NCBI GenBank assembly: GCA_003222675.1
Contig: QHWT01000089.1
Span: 1 to 47,541, forward strand
Source of the DNA: Acidobacteriota bacterium
GTDB taxonomy: Bacteria > Acidobacteriota > Vicinamibacteria > Vicinamibacterales > 2-12-FULL-66-21
Length of the DNA: 47,541 nt
Direction of reading: 5' to 3'
Below, piece by piece: positions 44,037 to 47,541 of this stretch. The notes under the pieces are model-generated. The model was given only the letters and a program-made list of their open reading frames with translations. It did no database searches and was not told the origin of the DNA. The position numbers were made by a program, and so were the translations under genes. Position 1 is the stretch's first letter; each line of letters begins with the position of its first letter.

Positions 44037-44309
44037 ATGGCCAGCCACGCTTCAGCACTCAAGGCTCACCGGCAGAATATTGTCCGTCGGGAGGCGAACC
44101 GCCAGCTCCGTAGCCGCCTGCGAGGCGCGCTCCGGACGATCCGCGCCGCCATCGACGCGGGCGATCCCTCGCAGGTGAAGGATGCGCTCCGCAGCACCAT
44201 TTCGCTCGTCGACAAGATGGCAGGCAAGGGCGTGATTCATCGCAACGCCGCCGCACGTTACAAGTCGCGTCTCTCGAAGCGGGTCACGAAGAAGACGGCC
44301 TCGGCCTAA
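44037..44309 (+). CDS. rpsT: 30S ribosomal protein S20
   Basis: 90 residues, usual length. It binds 16S rRNA early in small-subunit assembly. Three-helix S20 pattern: MASHASALKAHRQNIVRREANRQLRSRLRGALRTIRAAIDAGD, then KDALRSTISLVDKMAGKGVIHRNAAARYKSRLSKRV. The KGVIHRNAAARYKSRL motif is diagnostic. The ATG at 44037 has no recognisable Shine-Dalgarno sequence because a short repeat occupies that place. It is convergent with holA, with only eight bases between the two genes. Confidence 0.97.
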   Translation: MASHASALKAHRQNIVRREANRQLRSRLRGALRTIRAAIDAGDPSQVKDALRSTISLVDKMAGKGVIHRNAAARYKSRLSKRVTKKTASA

Positions 44310-44310
44310 C

Positions 44311-44362
44311 GGCGGGTCTAGAGACCCGCTCCACGCCTGGTCTGAAGACCCGGCCTGCACAG
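44311..44362. repeat. GGGTCT..AGACCC hairpins at the rpsT/holA convergence
   Basis: GCGGGTC-TAGA-GACCCGC (44312-44329) and a second imperfect GGTCTGAAGACC stem (44342-44353). The holA stop (TAG on the minus strand) lies inside the first hairpin, and the last 14 residues of HolA are encoded by the element. It is a likely two-way terminator. Confidence 0.75.
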
Positions 44363-45349
44363 TTCGACGACGAGCCGTTCAAGCAGAACGCGCGGATCCC
44401 CCGCGGAGCTCTTGAGGTCGAGGTCAGTGCGGAACAGCGCGTCGACTGCCGCAGGAACGCGCCGCGGATCGCTTGCGGACAGGCGCTCGCGGACAAACCA
44501 TCCGAGCTGCCCGAGGATCTGGTACGGCACGCCACCGCCGTCGAGCGCGAGACCGATCTGCCGCAGCGCTTCCGCCGTGTTCCCCTGTTGAATCGCATTG
44601 GTAACGGCCCAGTCGTCGTGTGACGCTTCCGCGCTCACGACTTCCCGCACATCGGCCAGGGTGATCTTCGGACGGCCCGCCGTATAGAGCAAAAGCCGCT
44701 CGAGGTCGCCGCGCAGCCGCACGATCTCCGCGCCGGCGCGTTCCGCGATCAACCGCACCGCCGGCGGTTCGATCTGCTGTCCGGCCTCGGCGACAGCTTT
44801 CCTCACCATCTGCTCCGCCATCCTTGCTGCCTGGCGAAGGTCGACGCGCTCACCCTTACCGGGCTTCAGCCCCCAGCACTCGACGACCGTCGCATGTTTG
44901 TAGAGCGCCTTTCCAATGCGGCGCGACTTATCCACGTCTGCCGCCGCAATGACCAATACGGTCGTCGGCTCCGGACGCTGGACGTATTCAGTCAGCGCAT
45001 CGAGGTCCGTCGCCGGCTCATCATCGTCGCCCTCGGAATCGGCATCCGCGGCGCGGCCGCGCCGCTTCGGCTTCAGCAGCCGTTCTCCACGCAGCACGAC
45101 CACGACGCGGCGATCGCTCATCATCGGCAGCAGGCGCGCGGACTCGACGATGCTGACGGGCGTCGCCCCTTTTTCACCGGCATAGAATCGATCGACGTTG
45201 AACGCACGCAGCTCGTCCTCGACGATAACGGCAATATCTGCGGCGAGGTGCGAGATCTCCGCGTCGTCGTCGCCGACCAGCAGGTAGATTGGCGCGGGCG
45301 ATCGCTTCGCGATTGCCGCTCTGACGGCGGCTGTGGTTGTTATGGCCAT
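44318..45349 (-). CDS. holA: DNA polymerase III delta subunit (HolA)
   Basis: 343 residues from ATG 45349 (MAITTTAAVRAAIAKRSPAPIYLLVGDDD). It is the clamp-loader subunit that opens the beta sliding clamp. An AAA-like N-terminal domain with the partner of delta-prime, DLDALTEYVQRPEPTTVLVIAAADVDKSRRIGKALYK, is followed by RLIAERAGAEIVRLRGDLERLLLYTAGRPKITLADVREVV and the C-terminal GGGVPYQILGQLGWFVRERL, all typical of the family. An Asp/Glu-rich insert (AADADSEGDDDEPATD) sits near residues 100-115. The final residues and stop come from a dispersed hairpin. The order leuS-lptE-holA-(rpsT) is common in bacteria. Confidence 0.93.
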   Translation of the reverse strand: MAITTTAAVRAAIAKRSPAPIYLLVGDDDAEISHLAADIAVIVEDELRAFNVDRFYAGEKGATPVSIVESARLLPMMSDRRVVVVLRGERLLKPKRRGRAADADSEGDDDEPATDLDALTEYVQRPEPTTVLVIAAADVDKSRRIGKALYKHATVVECWGLKPGKGERVDLRQAARMAEQMVRKAVAEAGQQIEPPAVRLIAERAGAEIVRLRGDLERLLLYTAGRPKITLADVREVVSAEASHDDWAVTNAIQQGNTAEALRQIGLALDGGGVPYQILGQLGWFVRERLSASDPRRVPAAVDALFRTDLDLKSSAGDPRVLLERLVVELCRPGLQTRRGAGL

Positions 45350-45352
45350 TCC

Positions 45353-45480
45353 GATCCGTGTGATCCGTGTGATCCGTGGCTTGACCTGGCCGTGTGATCC
45401 GTGGCTCGACCTGGCCGTGTGATCCGTGGCTCGACCTGGCCGTGTGATCCGTGGCTCGACCTGGCCGTGTGATCCGTGGC
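45353..45480. repeat. Tandem repeat array in the lptE-holA gap
   Basis: Two 9-base units GATCCGTGT (45353-45370), then four 25-base units beginning GATCCGTGGCTCGACC (45371, 45396, 45421, 45446; the first has TTGACC), then a partial unit ending at the lptE stop codon. The array fills the whole gap and replaces any clear holA ribosome binding site. Confidence 0.93.
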
Positions 45481-46098
45481 TCAGAACGCTTCGAGGATGG
45501 CGCTGACGACCGCGCGTGCGAATTCCGAGGCCATGCGGTCCAGCGCGTTGACGTCCTGACCGAAGAACGCGGTCGGGTCGAGCGTGCCGGCGCCCGACGA
45601 GACGTCGAACTCCTCGCGATACTGCATCCCCGGGTTCGCCCACAGCACCTTGTTCGTCTTCAGATCTTTGAACTCCACAGCCGCGGTCAGCGTGAGGACG
45701 TAGCGCGTCGCCTGCTGCTGCTCGTTGAACGCGGCAGGGGCAATCGTGATTGAGGAGATCGCGCCGGTGAGCACTGCGTCCACGCCGGTCGCCTCGGTCT
45801 CGATGGTGTACTTGCCGCGGCCGATGAACTCGCTCCGAACGCGCTCGGTGACGCGGCGTTCCACATCGAACACCGCCGTCTGGTTCGTGAACTGCGGTAT
45901 ACCGATCCGATGAATATATGCCGGCAGGAACGACCCGCGCCCCGCGAGCGAATAGCCACATCCGCCCTGCCCAAGCAGGGCGGCTGCGGCTATGAGGAAA
46001 TAGGTCCGATTCTTCGCGAGCCTCAAGGTCGCGTTGAGCCACGCCGAAGGCCGACTCTCGGGTCTGGCGTGATCGCATTGCCCGGTTGTCGACATCAT
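45481..46098 (-). CDS. lptE: LPS assembly lipoprotein LptE
   Basis: 205 residues. LptE plugs the LptD barrel and delivers lipopolysaccharide to the outer surface. A long N-terminus ends in a lipoprotein signal ([14 protein letters not shown], Cys47), followed by [45 protein letters not shown], characteristic of LptE/RlpB, and a C-terminal helix [24 protein letters not shown] at 46098 overlaps the leuS stop by four bases. The stretch coding for the lipobox is a perfect palindrome (CCGCCCTGC..GCAGGGCGG). Its presence shows the organism has an LPS-type outer membrane. Confidence 0.88.
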   Translation of the reverse strand: MMSTTGQCDHARPESRPSAWLNATLRLAKNRTYFLIAAAALLGQGGCGYSLAGRGSFLPAYIHRIGIPQFTNQTAVFDVERRVTERVRSEFIGRGKYTIETEATGVDAVLTGAISSITIAPAAFNEQQQATRYVLTLTAAVEFKDLKTNKVLWANPGMQYREEFDVSSGAGTLDPTAFFGQDVNALDRMASEFARAVVSAILEAF

Positions 46099-47541
46099 GT
46101 CACCACGATGCTCACGAGACGTCCGTTCGCCACAACCACCTTCTTCACCGTCCGTCCTTCCAGGTGCGGGCGGATGTGAGGATCGCCGAGCGCGATCTCG
46201 CGCAGCCGATCCTCCGGCGTGTCAGCCGGCACGGTGACGCGCCCGCGCAGCTTTCCATTGATCTGAACCGGCACGACGACCTCCTCGGCTTTCGCGACCG
46301 CCTCATCGAACTCAGGCCAGCCGGCGGCCGTGACGCTCCCCTGGTGTCCGAGCGCTTCCCACAGTTCTTCCGCCATATGGGGCGCAAACGGTGAAATCAT
46401 TCGCACCAGCGCCTCAATCGCTTCCTTCAGCACCGCGATAGTGGCGGGCCGCTCGATCACGCCGACGTTGTCGGCGTCCTCCCCAACGGGCCCGCACCGC
46501 GAGCGGTTGCAGAATGCATACAGCTCGTTGACGAGCTCCATCATGGCCGACACTGCGGTATTCAAATGGACGCGCGGATCCAGATCGAGCGTGACGCGCT
46601 TGATCGTCTGGTGCGTCTTGCGGCGCACGGCCCGTTCCGCGTCGTTCAGTTCGACCTGCGACGGCATCGGGATCCCTTCGCCGCCGACGGTCTCGCAGAG
46701 CGAATCGGCCAGGCGCCAGACGCGCGCAAGGAAGCGGAAGCTCCCCTCGAGGCCCGCGTCGGTCCACTCGATCTCCTTCTCCGGCGGCGCAACGAACATC
46801 ACGTAGAGCCGCAGCGCATCCACGCCGTACTTCTGAATCATGTCGTCGGGATCGACCACGTTCCCCTTCGACTTCGACATGACCTGCCCGTTCTTGAGCA
46901 CCATGCCCTGCGTCAGCAGCCGCGCGAACGGCTCGCTCAGATGCGTCATCCCCAGATCGCGGAACACTCGCGTGAAGAAACGCGAGTAGATGAGGTGCAG
47001 GATCGCGTGCTCGACGCCACCGCTGTAAAAGTCGATTGGTCCCCAGTACCCGACTTTTTCCGGATCGAAGGGCAACTCATTGTTCTTCGGATCGCAGAAG
47101 CGGAAGAAGTACCACGAGGAGTCGACGAATGTGTCCATCGTGTCCGTCTCACGACGCGCGGGTCCGCCGCACTCGGGACACCTGGTGTTCCGGCCGGAGA
47201 ATTCCGCCGTCTTCGGCAGCGCCACCGGCAGGTCATGATAAGGAACGCCGACCATCCCGTCCTTTTCGCAGTAGACCACGGGGATGGGAGTTCCCCAGTA
47301 ACGCTGACGCGAAATGCCCCAGTCCTTCAACCGATACTGGGTGGTTCCCTGTCCGATGCCGCGCTGCTCCGCCGCTGCCGTCATGCGGCGGCTTGCTTCT
47401 TCCCAGTCCAACCCGCTGAACTCACCGGAGGCGACGAGCCTTCCTGCGCCCGGTTTCGCTTCGATCATCGTCTCGGCCGACAGCGGTTCCCCTTCGGGCT
47501 GCACGACCACCGTGATTGGCAGGCCGTATTTCTTTGCGAAC
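46095..47541 (-). CDS. leuS: Leucyl-tRNA synthetase, N-terminus beyond the window
   Basis: Partial: about 481 residues of the C-terminal half are visible and the frame is open at the right edge ([17 protein letters not shown] is the first readable stretch). It charges tRNA-Leu. Seen: the end of the editing domain, the catalytic [26 protein letters not shown], a zinc ribbon [31 protein letters not shown], the KMSKS-equivalent [16 protein letters not shown] and the anticodon-binding helices, ending [24 protein letters not shown] at 47510 is not a real start. Its stop overlaps the lptE start. Confidence 0.96.
   Translation of the reverse strand, partial: FAKKYGLPITVVVQPEGEPLSAETMIEAKPGAGRLVASGEFSGLDWEEASRRMTAAAEQRGIGQGTTQYRLKDWGISRQRYWGTPIPVVYCEKDGMVGVPYHDLPVALPKTAEFSGRNTRCPECGGPARRETDTMDTFVDSSWYFFRFCDPKNNELPFDPEKVGYWGPIDFYSGGVEHAILHLIYSRFFTRVFRDLGMTHLSEPFARLLTQGMVLKNGQVMSKSKGNVVDPDDMIQKYGVDALRLYVMFVAPPEKEIEWTDAGLEGSFRFLARVWRLADSLCETVGGEGIPMPSQVELNDAERAVRRKTHQTIKRVTLDLDPRVHLNTAVSAMMELVNELYAFCNRSRCGPVGEDADNVGVIERPATIAVLKEAIEALVRMISPFAPHMAEELWEALGHQGSVTAAGWPEFDEAVAKAEEVVVPVQINGKLRGRVTVPADTPEDRLREIALGDPHIRPHLEGRTVKKVVVANGRLVSIVVT

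Noticed and set aside
45353-45480. CRISPR array or direct-repeat origin
   Set aside because: Identical contiguous 25-base units without spacers; no DnaA-box pattern or replication gene other than holA.
47508-47510. GTG as the start of leuS
   Set aside because: The frame continues to the window edge with LeuS-like sequence, so this is an internal Val.

Overview
The window is high-GC chromosomal DNA from a Gram-negative (LptE, TonB-dependent Oar-like receptor, two lipoproteins), aerobic-type heterotroph. The gene set best fits the Acidobacteriota, probably the Vicinamibacteria group: a carboxypeptidase-regulatory/TonB receptor, BshC, PEGA-domain and zinc-ribbon Ser/Thr kinases, an inositol catabolic cluster, and spacers full of palindromic and simple repeats. 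The lineage is inferred from gene content only. I saw no tRNA, rRNA, CRISPR, phage or transposase gene, and no gene-free stretch longer than about 275 bases.

Layout. (1) 1-8515: myo-inositol catabolism. iolE (cut by the left edge) and iolD run leftward; a sugar ABC transporter (ATPase, permease, binding lipoprotein), iolG and iolB run rightward. The shared promoter region carries two mirrored copies of a palindrome. iolC, iolJ and iolA are not in view. (2) 8579-16068, leftward: a PEGA-domain pseudokinase, carA, carB and a PfkB-family kinase, joined by 4-base overlaps except for a short carA-carB gap. (3) 16177-25158: bshC facing argH, then a secreted PIG-L/NEW3 protein split by one in-frame TAA, then a TonB receptor. 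(4) 25174-31176: a 77-base tandem repeat array, a bifunctional penicillin-binding protein, a parvulin lipoprotein, XdhC and an amidohydrolase. (5) 31378-35855: CIRCE-controlled hrcA-grpE-dnaJ-prmA, with rsmE convergent to prmA; dnaK is absent here. (6) 35903-44309: an apparently active Ser/Thr kinase with a zinc ribbon, ilvE, a PilT ATPase, recX-alaS, a lytic transglycosylase, an S4/Hsp15-like protein and rpsT. (7) 44318-47541, leftward: leuS (cut by the right edge), lptE and holA.

Repeats are the most unusual feature. Short hairpin elements of several families (GGGTCT..AGACCC, TTCCGCCTGA..GGCGGAA, AGGGCT..AGCCCT) occupy most gaps between convergent genes. In at least four genes (iolB, the PfkB kinase, prmA, holA) they supply the stop codon, and they also appear inside reading frames. 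A 71-base repeat is present in two nearly identical direct copies flanking the parvulin/xdhC/amidohydrolase block. Many other spacers hold 7-9 base phrases repeated two to five times. The strongest candidates for undescribed biology are the pseudokinase-carAB-PfkB operon, the repeat elements acting as combined stop codon and terminator, and the interrupted PIG-L protein.
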